Shown here: piece after piece, positions 8,768-17,257 of the stretch
Position numbering within the stretch: the stretch's first letter is position 1
Layout of the letters: each line of letters opens with the position of its first letter
From: Chitinophaga terrae (ex Kim and Jung 2007)
GTDB lineage: Bacteria; Bacteroidota; Bacteroidia; Chitinophagales; Chitinophagaceae
Assembly: GCF_900107795.1 (NCBI RefSeq)
Contig: NZ_FNRL01000038.1
Coordinates: 1 to 46,515 of the forward strand
Direction of reading: 5' to 3'
Length of the DNA stretch: 46,515 nt
Notes under the pieces: model-generated
Database searches by the model: none
The model's input: the letters and a program-made list of their open reading frames with translations, nothing else
Told to the model about the DNA's origin: nothing
Program-made: the position numbers and the translations under genes

Positions 8768-9742
8768 TCAATCTTGAAAATAATTGAGGAGTTTTTCCAG
8801 TTTTAGTTCGGGATGTTTTTCCATCAGTTGCTTTACCTTCTCTGCATTCCGCTGCCGGAACTGCTTGTGTTGCGTGGTATCCGGGTTGAAAGGCTTATGC
8901 TGCGCCGCTTTCAGCAGTTCGGCAATATTACCTAGCAGTTCCTGGCTTGCAGTTGAAATACAATATTTCACCACATGCTCCCATACATATTGAATGGCCT
9001 GATCGTTCGGATGTACCAGGTCTTCTTTATAAAACCTGTAATCGCGCAGGTCGTCTATCACCAGCTCATAAGCCGGGAAATAATGTAAACGATTGAATTT
9101 ATTCACCAGGTGATGCACTGCCTGCAACAGAATAGCTTTACTGAGATTGTTTTCCACTACCCCATCCCTCACATAGCGTACCGGGCTAACGGTGAAGAGT
9201 ATATTAACTTTCCTGTTCCGGAAGAATAAACGGTGCATGACGTTATCCAACGCTGTCACGATCTCTTCCACGGTCAGCAAACGTTTGCTGAAACCGGCGG
9301 CAGGCATTTTATGGCAGTTGCCTACAACCTGGTTATTTTCTTTCAGGGAATAAACATGCGCTGATCCGAAGGTAAGTACCAGCCAGTCGATTTTCTCAAT
9401 AGCGTTGATGGCTGCGGTTTGCGAAGCATTGATCCGGTCCAGGGCGGCATTAATATCTGCATCGGCATACCTGCTATGGTGCTCCCAGCTTCTCCAGAGG
9501 CCCTGGTGTTGAAAGAGGTCGGCTTCTGTATATAGTTTGCCGTCGAGATACCCGGTAATAGCCCTGGTAATACTTAAAGGATTAAATAAAATGCCATTTG
9601 GGTTGATGAGGGTAGCGAATTGACTTGCATTCAACCTCTCGCCAATTTCTTCGGCAAAACAGGAGCCCATTAACAATAATTCCTGCCCGTATTCTATTGC
9701 GGGAGAAAGTGGTGTGATAGGAAAATTTAAATGGAACTGCAT
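8768..9742 (-). CDS. GSCFA domain protein
   Basis: The N terminus contains the naming motif in LLMGSCFAEEIGERL (residues 27-41), followed by NPNGILFNPLSI, FGSAHVYSL, CHKMPA and HPNDQAI. These are the conserved blocks of the GSCFA family, which is common in Bacteroidota and related to SGNH-type hydrolases; no reaction has been assigned that I can rely on. The 324 residues include no signal peptide, so a cytoplasmic location is likely. It follows the HMG-CoA-lyase-like gene by 9 bp on the same strand and is probably co-transcribed with it. Confidence 0.88.
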   Translation of the reverse strand: MQFHLNFPITPLSPAIEYGQELLLMGSCFAEEIGERLNASQFATLINPNGILFNPLSITRAITGYLDGKLYTEADLFQHQGLWRSWEHHSRYADADINAALDRINASQTAAINAIEKIDWLVLTFGSAHVYSLKENNQVVGNCHKMPAAGFSKRLLTVEEIVTALDNVMHRLFFRNRKVNILFTVSPVRYVRDGVVENNLSKAILLQAVHHLVNKFNRLHYFPAYELVIDDLRDYRFYKEDLVHPNDQAIQYVWEHVVKYCISTASQELLGNIAELLKAAQHKPFNPDTTQHKQFRQRNAEKVKQLMEKHPELKLEKLLNYFQD

Positions 9743-9751
9743 GTAATAAGA

Positions 9752-10603
9752 TTAATTGCGGAACACCATATCTGCCATTTGCCGGGCTTGGAGCAGCGCG
9801 GCTTCATCGAGGTTCAATGGTTCGTTCTGCTCTTGGCAGAAAGCGATCATGTTTTCGGTAGCGAGGTTGCCAACCAGTTCGTCTTTAGCCATGGGGCAGC
9901 CTCCTATGCCTTTCATGGCGCTGTCGAAACGTTTGCAGCCATTGTTATAGGCGGCCATGATCTTCTCTTTCCAGTTATTGGGGGCCGCATGAAAATGTGC
10001 GCCTATTTCGATACCGGGATAGGCCGGCACCAGGTGTTTAAAAAGATTGGCAATGGTAACAGGATCGGCTACCCCAACCGTATCGGCCAGGGAAACGATG
10101 CCGATATCCATCTTCACCATCTCTTCTACATATTTCAACACAATTTCGGGGCTGTAAGGTTCGCCGTATGGATTGCCAAATCCCATGGAAATATAGATCA
10201 CCAGTTCCTTGCGGTTCTTGATGCAGAGTTCCTGCATCGCGTCTACCTGTTCCAGCGATTCGGCTATTGTTTTATTGGTGTTCCTGAGCTGGAAGGTTTC
10301 AGATACAGAAAACGGGAATCCCAGGTAGCTGATCTCCTCGAAGGTCACTGCTTCTTCCGCCCCTCTTACATTCGCTACAATAGCCAGCAGTTTGCTGCTG
10401 CCGGCAGAAAGATCGAGTTGTCCAACCACTTCCCTGGTATCGGCCATCTGGGGAATGGCTTTGGGTGAAACAAAACTGCCGAAATCGATAGTATCAAATC
10501 CTACTTTCAACAATGCATTCAGATAAGCTATTTTCTCTGATGTAGGTATCAGATGGTGCCAACCTTGCATGGCGTCGCGCGGACATTCGATCAATTTAAG
10601 CAT
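9752..10603 (-). CDS. Hydroxymethylglutaryl-CoA lyase
   Basis: This is a DRE-TIM-type aldolase domain of 283 residues. It starts MLKLIECPRDAMQGW and contains FGSFVSPKAIPQMAD, ADTVGVADP (metal-binding region), GAHFHA, and the active-site loop GIGGCPMAKDELVGN whose Cys is the family's essential residue. It cleaves HMG-CoA to acetyl-CoA and acetoacetate in leucine degradation. Many proteins of this class in Bacteroidota are annotated the same way without biochemical proof. It is the first gene of a likely two-gene unit with the GSCFA gene. Confidence 0.88.
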   Translation of the reverse strand: MLKLIECPRDAMQGWHHLIPTSEKIAYLNALLKVGFDTIDFGSFVSPKAIPQMADTREVVGQLDLSAGSSKLLAIVANVRGAEEAVTFEEISYLGFPFSVSETFQLRNTNKTIAESLEQVDAMQELCIKNRKELVIYISMGFGNPYGEPYSPEIVLKYVEEMVKMDIGIVSLADTVGVADPVTIANLFKHLVPAYPGIEIGAHFHAAPNNWKEKIMAAYNNGCKRFDSAMKGIGGCPMAKDELVGNLATENMIAFCQEQNEPLNLDEAALLQARQMADMVFRN

Positions 10604-10645
10604 ACCAGGGCTTTTTACACGTTAAAGACAATACTTTTGATATTC

Positions 10646-11464
10646 TCAGGTCGTACGTTGTTTCAAGGCCTCATATAAGATTATCCCTGCTGCCACGGAA
10701 ACGTTGAACGATTCGAAATTACCTGCCATAGGGATATGGAACAGCTCATCCGATGCTTTGATGAGCGCCGGGTATACGCCCTTGTCTTCCGATCCCATAA
10801 TAATAGCTACCGGTTCTTTTAGGTCGCAATCATACAATTTGGAAGAGGCTTCCATTTCGCTGGCCATTACTTTGATCCCGTTCAGGTGAAGGGTATCAAT
10901 GGCTTTATTCAGGCTGTTGACACGGCATATAGAAATTTTTTCCAATGCGCCGGCGGAAGATTTCATCGCTTCTTCGTTCAGGGCGGCAATACCTTTGTCG
11001 GGGATAATGATAGCCTGGGCCCCGCAACACACGGCGCTCCTGGCAATAGCCCCGATGTTCCGTACATCGGTAATACCGTCCAGGATGAGGAATAACGGCG
11101 TTTGCCCCTGCTCGGTTACATGCGATATCACATCCTGCAGATCCAGGTAGGCAACATTGCTGATCAATGCGATGCAACCCTGGTGATTAGCCTGGGTAAG
11201 TGCATTCAGCTTTTCTACGGGTACGTAGTTGACAGGAATATTGTTTGCCTGGGTTAATTCCCTGATCTGCGGAATAATATCGCCTGTGGCAGTTCTCAGC
11301 ATATAAATGCGCTCTATGGGCCTGCCGGTTTTCAGGGCTTCCAGGATAGGCTGCCGGCCAATGATCATGGCCGATTGTTTCGGCCGTTGCGTAGCATACT
11401 TATTAGGCCGATGCCCCCCTCCTGATTTTCTTTCTCCTTTGAAAGCGTGAGATTTTCTTTCCAT
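10646..11464 (-). CDS. rlmB: TrmH-family 23S rRNA 2'-O-methyltransferase (RlmB-like)
   Basis: A SPOUT methyltransferase of 272 residues. An N-terminal substrate-binding domain (IIGRQPILEAL) is followed by the three SpoU motifs: DVRNIGAIARSA, AIIMGSEDKGV and FNVSVAAGIILYEAL. RlmB methylates G2251 of 23S rRNA; a closely related TrmH member is the alternative. The ATG at 11462-11464 is preferred over a TTG three codons upstream. The N terminus is basic and low-complexity, fitting RNA contact. It is the last gene of a minus-strand run with Nudix and GNAT genes (about 20-bp gaps). Confidence 0.9.
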   Translation of the reverse strand: MERKSHAFKGERKSGGGHRPNKYATQRPKQSAMIIGRQPILEALKTGRPIERIYMLRTATGDIIPQIRELTQANNIPVNYVPVEKLNALTQANHQGCIALISNVAYLDLQDVISHVTEQGQTPLFLILDGITDVRNIGAIARSAVCCGAQAIIIPDKGIAALNEEAMKSSAGALEKISICRVNSLNKAIDTLHLNGIKVMASEMEASSKLYDCDLKEPVAIIMGSEDKGVYPALIKASDELFHIPMAGNFESFNVSVAAGIILYEALKQRTT

Positions 11465-11470
11465 GTACCG

Positions 11471-11478
11471 CAAAGGTA
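11471..11478 (-). promoter_or_regulatory. -7 element TACCTTTG upstream of rlmB
   Basis: TACCTTTG matches the Bacteroidota TAnnTTTG consensus exactly and lies 6 nt before the rlmB ATG. It falls just downstream of the Nudix stop codon, so it would be an internal promoter giving a leaderless or nearly leaderless message. No convincing -33 TTTG is visible. Confidence 0.4.
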
Positions 11479-11484
11479 ACGGGT

Positions 11485-12048
11485 TTATTTGTTTAATGCG
11501 CCTTCATAGCGCATTAACATCACTTTTTGTATGGCTGCAACGGTGAGGGAATCCGTGATCTCGAATCGGTTAACCATGTCATAAACTTCCAGTAACGGCA
11601 CTTTTTTGATGGTCAACTGTTCCGTTTCTTCGGGTTCCGGCGCATGCTGCGTCAGGCCGGTAGCCAGGAAAATCACCCCTTCTTCATCGCAAACCGAATT
11701 GGAAATATCCATGCGCACAATTTCCTGCCAGTTTTCCGCCACCAGGCCTGCTTCCTCGAGCAATTCCCTTTTGGCAGTTTCCAGCGGCGGTTCGGCAAGC
11801 GGACCTCCGCCTTCGGGGATCTCCCAGCTATACCGGTTCAGGGGAAACCTGAACTGGCCAACCAGGTAGATCTGTTCTTCTTCATCCATCGCCACAATAC
11901 CTATCGCTTTATTCTTAAAATGCACTACTCCATAAATGCCCGGCGTACCTGAAGGATTCAGGCCTTCATGATGCCAGACGCTTATCCAGTTGTTATCATA
12001 CTTTAATTCCCTCGACTGTATGGTCCAGGGATTCTTGGTTGTATCCAT
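11485..12048 (-). CDS. Nudix hydrolase, ADP-ribose-pyrophosphatase-like
   Basis: The 187-residue protein contains a full Nudix box, from GGGPLAEPP to RELLEEAGLV, with the catalytic REXXEE core. It is preceded by IPEGGG and followed by an FLATGLT segment typical of ADP-ribose/NDP-sugar pyrophosphatases. Such enzymes hydrolyse nucleoside diphosphates linked to another group, using Mg2+. The exact substrate is not determined by sequence. It lies between the GNAT and rlmB genes with gaps of 18 and 20 bp. Confidence 0.9.
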   Translation of the reverse strand: MDTTKNPWTIQSRELKYDNNWISVWHHEGLNPSGTPGIYGVVHFKNKAIGIVAMDEEEQIYLVGQFRFPLNRYSWEIPEGGGPLAEPPLETAKRELLEEAGLVAENWQEIVRMDISNSVCDEEGVIFLATGLTQHAPEPEETEQLTIKKVPLLEVYDMVNRFEITDSLTVAAIQKVMLMRYEGALNK

Positions 12049-12066
12049 ATTCCGTTAAAATGCCTG

Positions 12067-12507
12067 CTAAATTTTCCTGTAATAGTAGTAAGAAGAAGCG
12101 TCTTTTACAAAGCCTTCTTTTTCGTAGAGCGACTGCGCCACTTTATTGGAAGTATAAGTCTGCAACATGAGCCAGGCCGCATCAGTATCTTTGCCCAGCT
12201 GATAAGCCGCATCCAGCAACGCTTTTCCCGCGCCTATGCCCCTGTGCTCTTCCAGTACATACAGGTCGTTGAGCAACCAGGCCTTTTTCATACCCAGAGA
12301 AGTGAATATAGGAAATAACTGAACGAAGCCTATAATTTCGTCTTTCAGCATCGCTACATAAATAACACTATCTTTTTTTGTGATCCTTTCTGTAACAAAA
12401 GCAAGAGCGCCTTTGAAGTCGGGGTCCCGGTCGTAATAACTGCGGTATGCATCAAACAATACTGCTACTTCATTCGTATGCAGCTCCGTTGCCTGGATAA
12501 CTTCCAT
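12067..12507 (-). CDS. GNAT family N-acetyltransferase
   Basis: The 146-residue product has the GNAT acetyl-CoA-binding core EEHRGIGAGKALLDAA (motif A, Q/R-x-x-G-x-G/A) with LLNDLYV before it and a C-terminal YEKEGF motif B. The substrate is unknown. The ATG at 12505-12507 is used; the frame continues upstream only to a TTG. It appears to be the first gene of the GNAT-Nudix-rlmB run. Confidence 0.88.
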   Translation of the reverse strand: MEVIQATELHTNEVAVLFDAYRSYYDRDPDFKGALAFVTERITKKDSVIYVAMLKDEIIGFVQLFPIFTSLGMKKAWLLNDLYVLEEHRGIGAGKALLDAAYQLGKDTDAAWLMLQTYTSNKVAQSLYEKEGFVKDASSYYYYRKI

Positions 12508-12624
12508 AAAAAAACATTTGAGATTCAATTCTATCTCAAGGTAAATTATTTATTTAAACTGGAAAAAAGATGCCCGGAGGTGAAAACCAATGAGCAGTTA
12601 ATAAAATTCTACCTTAAAATATTT

Positions 12625-13408
12625 TTATGTTGATGCTTTCATTGCAGCTCTCTGCCTGCTGATCGCGTTGTTTACAAGATATACTCCCCCGATGGTCACC
12701 AGCGAGCAAAAGCCCATCAACCAGGTTAGACGCTCGTGCAGGATCATCCATCCCAAAAACACGGCAACAATCGGGTTGATATAAGCATAAATGGCGGCCT
12801 GGGCTTGCAATGCCTACCATGATCACGCCGCTGAACAGCATCTGGAAACCTGCGCCAAAGAGGTAATTGACATTCAGCGCCCATTTCGCGGTGAGTATAG
12901 AACCTAAAGACCAGAAGATGCAGGAGCCGAACGCGATTAGAATACCAAACTGGAATTGCGGGTTAAAGAGGCTTGACAGGTAGTTATAGAAGATGCCTGC
13001 AACGCCTGCAAAACCTATGATCATACCTGCGATCAACTGCCAGGAAAAACGTGTACGTTGTACCAGGAAATAACTTGCGATAGTGATCCAGATGGGAATA
13101 GTAGCGGCAATGATGGCGGCCAGGCCGCTGGGAATGTATTTCACCGCCCAGGTCAATAGCCCGTTGCCTCCGCATAACATGAGGGCGCCTATCACAAACA
13201 ATTTCGATAACACCATTTTTTCAGGTAACCTGTACCCGCGGAGCAGGAAAAAGCCTATCAGTAAAACACCGGCCATTAATTGCCTGATGCCTGCCAGCGT
13301 AATGCCATGCATATGTCTTACACCTATGCGGCTGGCCAGGTACGTGGTTCCCCAGAAAATACTTACGATTGCCAATGCGATATACGCATTGTTGTTAGTT
13401 CTGCGCAT
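12625..13408 (-). pseudogene. EamA/DMT-type transporter, disrupted by an internal deletion and frameshift
   Basis: The N-terminal part (from the ATG at 13406-13408) is a standard EamA half with about seven hydrophobic spans, including SIFWGTTYLASRIGVRHMHG and YLFGAGFQMLFSGVIMVGIA. At about 12808 the frame leaves the family and runs through non-membrane residues to a stop at 12614. The genuine C terminus (QAQAAIYAYINPIVAVFLGW to NNAISRQ) continues in another frame and ends at 12625. Intact relatives have roughly 50-60 more residues at this junction, covering a loop and a span (SLVAY...). So both sequence loss and a frame change are present. A functional protein is unlikely. Confidence 0.85.
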
Positions 13409-13518
13409 AAAAGTTTCATTAAAGCCCTTCCTTCTGCCGGTAGAATTCAGACTTCAAAATTGAAACTTTTTATGTTCCTAAAACAGATGCAGTTTTGAAA
13501 ATAACGACCATATCAGAT

Positions 13519-14004
13519 TTACATCAGGCCGGTAAACAGGTCAGCTCTTTCGTGTTCGATCAACCAGCGTTTCCTCCATATCCCGCCGGCGTAGCCTGTA
13601 AGCGTACCGTTACTGCCGATCACCCTGTGGCAGGGTACAATAATGGCCAGCCTGTTTTTGCCGTTGGTATTTCCTACCGCTCTTACGCTTTTAGGGTTGT
13701 TCACCCGTTTTGCCAGTTGCTGGTAGGAGATGGTCTGGCCAAAAGGGATTTCCTGTAATTGCTTCCAGACCTGTTGCTGAAAATCCGTTCCTTCCTGGTA
13801 AAGCGGGAGTTCAAATGTTTTCCGGGTACCGCTGAAATACTCGTACAATTGCTGGGCGCAGTCCAGCAACAACACAGGAGGTTGGGGAAAATCCTCCGGC
13901 GCTTCGTCGGTAAATGACACGGCATTGATGAATGAACTGGTACCCGTGATCTTTAGGGCGCCTACCGGGCTGTCTATACGCAAATGATATATTTCCTCTT
14001 CCAT
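13519..14004 (-). CDS. ogt: Methylated-DNA-protein cysteine methyltransferase
   Basis: The C-terminal active site PCHRVIGSNGTLTGYAGGIW carries the methyl-accepting Cys. FQQQVWKQLQEIPFGQTISY (the DNA-binding helix region) and the NPKSVRAVG arginine-finger motif are present. The protein removes methyl groups from O6-methylguanine in a one-way reaction. I start at the ATG 14002-14004, giving 161 residues; the ATG at 14052 lies inside alkA. It begins 7 bp after the alkA stop, so the two alkylation-repair genes form one unit. No Ada regulatory domain is fused here. Confidence 0.92.
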   Translation of the reverse strand: MEEEIYHLRIDSPVGALKITGTSSFINAVSFTDEAPEDFPQPPVLLLDCAQQLYEYFSGTRKTFELPLYQEGTDFQQQVWKQLQEIPFGQTISYQQLAKRVNNPKSVRAVGNTNGKNRLAIIVPCHRVIGSNGTLTGYAGGIWRKRWLIEHERADLFTGLM

Positions 14005-14011
14005 TGACCTA

Positions 14012-14908
14012 TTATTGGGGTAGTAATGATCTCCATAAATAAAACGTGGCATACGCTGTATGCTCCTTCCATAAACGACTGTACGATTTCAGTTCTGCCA
14101 TCGAAGGTTTAGACGCCAAATTTAACCTATTTTTGATAGCATTCTGCAACCCCACATCTTCCAGCAAAACAGATTGAGGAAAACGGCGATACTTCATCAA
14201 TGCATAATTGGCCGACCAGTTCCCGATCCCTTTCAACGCCACCAGGCTTATTCTTGCCGTTTCATAATCCATTTCATCCAGCTGTGGAAGAGATAACTCT
14301 CCGCTTACAATACTCCTGGCTGTATTGATCACATACTGCGCCTTGCTTTTCGAAAACTGCATAGGCAACAGTTCTTCCGGCTCCAACGCTGCAACAACCG
14401 CCGGTTGCGGGTACAGGTAGTAGTCGCGCCCTTCTACCACTGCATGAAAGCCGAACGCTTTCACAAAACGCTCTCTCAGCGTATACGCAAAACTAAGATT
14501 GATCTGTTGCCCGATAATAGCCCAGGTGATCGCCTCAAAAAAATCGGGCATTCCTATCAGCCGCAATCCCCGGTACTGTTGCGCCAATCCTTTCAGCAAA
14601 GGGTCTGTTTCCGTAAAATCATAGAACTCATTCAACGAAACATCCAGGTGCAGCCAGCGGGTAATATATCGCTGCAAAGGAAGGATATCTACAGGTTCGG
14701 CAGGCGCCAATATTTTTACTGCAAGATGATCTGCTGTTTCACCCATCCTTATTTCAACCACTACCGGCTCTGTACCGGCTACCAGCATGCGGGTGATCTT
14801 GTTGTCATGTATATAGTGCAAACACTCTTTCGGCGAACGGCTCAGGAAACACAAACACTCCTCAAACGAAAAGTTGGACGAATCCGTGATGGCTACTTTA
14901 AACTCCAT
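14012..14908 (-). CDS. alkA: DNA-3-methyladenine glycosylase II (AlkA-like)
   Basis: The 298-residue protein carries a helix-hairpin-helix/GPD glycosylase domain. IIGQQINLSFA begins the domain, LKGIGNWSANYAL is the hairpin, and Asp in LLEDVGLQNAI is the catalytic residue. AlkA excises alkylated bases to start base-excision repair. It is followed by the ogt gene 7 bp downstream, a common pairing in the adaptive response. An inverted-repeat element begins 15 bp upstream of the start, so any promoter is squeezed into or beyond that element. Confidence 0.9.
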   Translation of the reverse strand: MEFKVAITDSSNFSFEECLCFLSRSPKECLHYIHDNKITRMLVAGTEPVVVEIRMGETADHLAVKILAPAEPVDILPLQRYITRWLHLDVSLNEFYDFTETDPLLKGLAQQYRGLRLIGMPDFFEAITWAIIGQQINLSFAYTLRERFVKAFGFHAVVEGRDYYLYPQPAVVAALEPEELLPMQFSKSKAQYVINTARSIVSGELSLPQLDEMDYETARISLVALKGIGNWSANYALMKYRRFPQSVLLEDVGLQNAIKNRLNLASKPSMAELKSYSRLWKEHTAYATFYLWRSLLPQ

Positions 14909-14923
14909 ATCCTAAAATTACGG

Positions 14924-15246
14924 GTTTCACGCAAAGGCGCAAAGGAGGCAAAGGGACGTAAGTTTTTTTTAAGGATAATAAGAAAGCAAAGGTTTTTAAG
15001 AGAAAATAAGAAAGCAAAGAAGTGACGATAATATGTTGTATACACAATCTCAACTCCTTCTTACCTTTCTTATTTTCTCTTAAAAAAATCTTACGTCCCT
15101 TATTTTCTCTTAAAAAAATCTTATGTCCCTTATTTTCTCTTAAAAAAATCTTATGTCCCTTATTTTCTCTCAAAAAATCTTACGTCCCTTATTTCTCTTA
15201 AAAAAACCTTACGTCCCTTTGCCTCCTTTGCGCCTTTGCGTGAAAC
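14924..15246. repeat. Long inverted-repeat element, copy 1 (323 bp)
   Basis: The ends are a perfect 39-bp inverted repeat: the left arm starts GTTTCACGCAAAGGCGCAAA (14924-14962) and the right arm is its complement (15208-15246). Inside are A/T-rich AAAATAAGAAAGCAAAG blocks and a five-unit tandem array (15070-15217). The element fills the whole gap between alkA and the AhpD-like gene, and its last base is also the first base of that gene's stop codon (minus strand). Related copies lie at 22839-23033 and 36173-36353. Confidence 0.9.
15070..15217. repeat. Five tandem 29-30 bp units inside inverted-repeat copy 1
   Basis: Units begin at 15070, 15100, 15130, 15160 and 15189. Each consists of TTATTTTCTCTTAAAAAAA followed by TCTTACGTCCC or TCTTATGTCCC, with a few single-base changes and 1-bp losses in the last two. 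On the minus strand the array reads as a repeated decapeptide, which I regard as accidental. Confidence 0.92.
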
Positions 15247-15686
15247 TAATCGCGGGGGAGCGTGCGGGAAGTGACCGCAATACGGTTCCAGGAGTTGATC
15301 AGCACTACGGCCATCGTGATTTTCGCGATCTCCTCTTTTGTGAACACTTTCAGTGCGTCGTTGTACACATCGTCTGGTACGTGGGTAGAGCTAACCAGGG
15401 TGATGGCTTCTGCCAATGCCAGGGCTGCCCGTTCGCGGTCGGTATAGTATGGCGCCTCTCTCCAGGCTGGCAAGGCGTAGATGCGTTGTTCTGTTTCGCC
15501 GAAGTTACGGGCATCCCGTGCATGCATATTCAAACAAAATGCACAACCGTTGATCTGCGATGCGCGGATCTTTATCAGCTCACTTAAAGTGTGGTCTAAT
15601 CCTAAACTTTTTACGAAGTCGCTCAACCCGCTCATGGCTTCATAGGAGCCAGGAAGCAGTTTGTAGATGTTCATTCTTTCTTCCAT
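15246..15686 (-). CDS. Carboxymuconolactone decarboxylase / AhpD-like protein
   Basis: The 146-residue protein has the AhpD core motif CAFCLNMHARDAR, i.e. CxxC followed by His, flanked by LSELIKIRASQING and AALALAEAITL. Members act as alkylhydroperoxidases or thiol-disulfide partners, or as decarboxylases; the CxxCxxxH motif favours a redox role. It is transcribed divergently from a MocR regulator at 15785, with an operator-like palindrome in the 98-bp gap, so it is a candidate regulatory target. Its stop codon touches the inverted-repeat element. Confidence 0.9.
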   Translation of the reverse strand: MEERMNIYKLLPGSYEAMSGLSDFVKSLGLDHTLSELIKIRASQINGCAFCLNMHARDARNFGETEQRIYALPAWREAPYYTDRERAALALAEAITLVSSTHVPDDVYNDALKVFTKEEIAKITMAVVLINSWNRIAVTSRTLPRD

Positions 15687-15740
15687 TGTGTTGTTTTTTT
15701 TATGCTACAAAATAACAACAAAGCAAATAACCAAAACAGA

Positions 15741-15760
15741 TACAGATTTATTGATCTGTA
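15741..15760. promoter_or_regulatory. Palindromic operator candidate (TACAGAT-N6-ATCTGTA)
   Basis: A 7-bp perfect inverted repeat with a 6-bp spacer sits between the divergent AhpD-like and MocR genes. Further ACAGAT half-sites occur at 15736-15741 and 15768-15773. Repeated half-sites between a MocR gene and its divergent target are the usual arrangement for this regulator family. The palindrome overlaps the TTG at 15751 that could serve as the -33 element for the MocR gene. Confidence 0.6.
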
Positions 15761-15772
15761 ACCATAACAGAT

Positions 15773-15780
15773 TATTTTTG
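15773..15780 (+). promoter_or_regulatory. -7 element TATTTTTG upstream of the MocR gene
   Basis: This is an exact TAnnTTTG match, 4 nt before the ATG at 15785 and 19 nt after a TTG. The spacing predicts a transcript starting at or next to the start codon. Confidence 0.5.
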
Positions 15781-15784
15781 TGGT

Positions 15785-17212
15785 ATGAAGAAGAACAGTG
15801 GTTTTAAATATCTTAAACTGGCCGAAAAATTACAGCAACTGATCATTAACGGTACGTATCCTACGGGAGGGAAGCTGCCTTCTGTCAGAACCCTGCACCA
15901 GGAACAACATATAAGCATCAGCACGGCGTTACAGGTATATGCTTACCTGGAAAAACAGGGATGGATAGAAGCCAGGGAAAAATCCGGGTACTTTGTAGCC
16001 TATTCCAGGTTGCAGAACAGGCGCGCGCTTCCTCCTGTCAGCAATCCCGCTCCTACGGCTGCAGAAGTACAGGTAAATGAGCAACTGGCCAGGTTGAAGT
16101 TCTATTCGGGCATGGATGTAGTATCGCTGGTTGGCCCCGCGCCGGACAGCGCTATCCTGCCCGCAGGCAAACTACGAAAGGCGTTATCGGCCGTTGCCAG
16201 GACTTACGACGACAGCTATATTCCCTATGGCGATATCCGGGGCTACGAGCCGCTGCGGCAGCAGATATCCAGGCTTTGCCTGAACTGGGGCCGCGCTATT
16301 TCGCCCGCCGAGATACTGGTCACCAACGGCGCACTGGAAGCCGCTACTCTTTGCCTCCGGGCCGTTGCAAAACCGGGAGATACCATCGCCATCGAATCGC
16401 CCACTTTTTTTGGATTGCTGCTTGCTATCGAAAACCTGGGCATGAAAGCCCTGGAAATCCCTACCGACCCGGTAACCGGCATCCAAGTAGATAAACTGGA
16501 AGAAGCTTTCCGGCAGAAAAAAGTACAGGCATGCCTGTTAGTCCCTAATTTCAGCAACCCGCTTGGCAGTTGCATGCCAGATCCGCAAAAGGAGAAACTG
16601 GCCAAACTGCTGGCCCGGTACCAGGTACCGCTGATAGAAGACGATGTATACGGCGACCTGCACTTCTCCCCCGACCGCCCCAAAACCATTAAATCGTACG
16701 ACCTGGAAGGTTGGGTATTATACTGCTCTTCTTTCTCCAAGATCCTGGCCCCGGGCCTGAGACTGGGATGGGTAATAGGCGGCCGTTACCAGGAAAAGAT
16801 CTCCCAGATCAAATTCATGAACTCCGCCGCTACCAATACCATCACCCAAATGATGGTGCACCGGTTCATGGAACAGCAACGCATAGATCTTCATCTTAAA
16901 AACCTGCGTCAAACCCTGAACCTGCAAAATATGCAGATGATCAAGGGGATACAGGAATACTTCCCGAAAGATACGCAACTGACGCAGCCCGGCGGCGGCA
17001 TCAGCCTGTGGATAGCGCTTCCGCCAAAGGTCGACACCTGGAAGCTCTTTGAACAGGCAGCAGCAGAAAAGATCATTATCACACCCGGGCCTTTGTATTC
17101 CAGCCAGCCGCATTATGCCAACTGCCTGCGGCTCACGAATGCAAATCCCTGGACCGACGAGCACGAATGGGCCATCGCTACCCTGGGTAAACTGATCAAC
17201 ACGCAATTATAA
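15785..17212 (+). CDS. MocR-type regulator (GntR winged helix + aminotransferase-like domain)
   Basis: The 475-residue protein has a GntR winged-helix domain (about residues 8-75, with GGKLPSVRTLHQEQHIS and EKSGYFV) joined to a fold-type I aminotransferase domain. The latter includes NGALEAATL, NFSNPLG, EDDVYGDL at 286-293 and Lys319 in SSFSKILAPG for PLP. MocR proteins sense PLP or an amine and control neighbouring genes. The divergent AhpD-like gene and the palindrome at 15741 are the likely targets. A second MocR paralogue follows 45 bp downstream. Confidence 0.93.
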   Translation: MKKNSGFKYLKLAEKLQQLIINGTYPTGGKLPSVRTLHQEQHISISTALQVYAYLEKQGWIEAREKSGYFVAYSRLQNRRALPPVSNPAPTAAEVQVNEQLARLKFYSGMDVVSLVGPAPDSAILPAGKLRKALSAVARTYDDSYIPYGDIRGYEPLRQQISRLCLNWGRAISPAEILVTNGALEAATLCLRAVAKPGDTIAIESPTFFGLLLAIENLGMKALEIPTDPVTGIQVDKLEEAFRQKKVQACLLVPNFSNPLGSCMPDPQKEKLAKLLARYQVPLIEDDVYGDLHFSPDRPKTIKSYDLEGWVLYCSSFSKILAPGLRLGWVIGGRYQEKISQIKFMNSAATNTITQMMVHRFMEQQRIDLHLKNLRQTLNLQNMQMIKGIQEYFPKDTQLTQPGGGISLWIALPPKVDTWKLFEQAAAEKIIITPGPLYSSQPHYANCLRLTNANPWTDEHEWAIATLGKLINTQL

Positions 17213-17257
17213 CAGTTATATTTTTTTGTACTTTTGGGCAGATCAGATTTCAGTGTT

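Noticed and set aside
14898..15173. Minus-strand open frame with a repeated decapeptide RENKGHKIFL
   Set aside because: The frame is produced by the 30-bp tandem units, which are a multiple of three, inside an intergenic inverted-repeat element. It has no family likeness and no start signal.
15070..15217. Possible CRISPR array
   Set aside because: The 29-30 bp units are directly adjacent with no spacers, and there are no cas genes; it is a simple tandem repeat.
17221..17236. TATTTTTTTG/TACTTTTG string as a definite promoter for the second MocR gene
   Set aside because: The -7 match is present, but no -33 element fits and the T-rich run gives several overlapping matches, so I did not list it as a separate feature.
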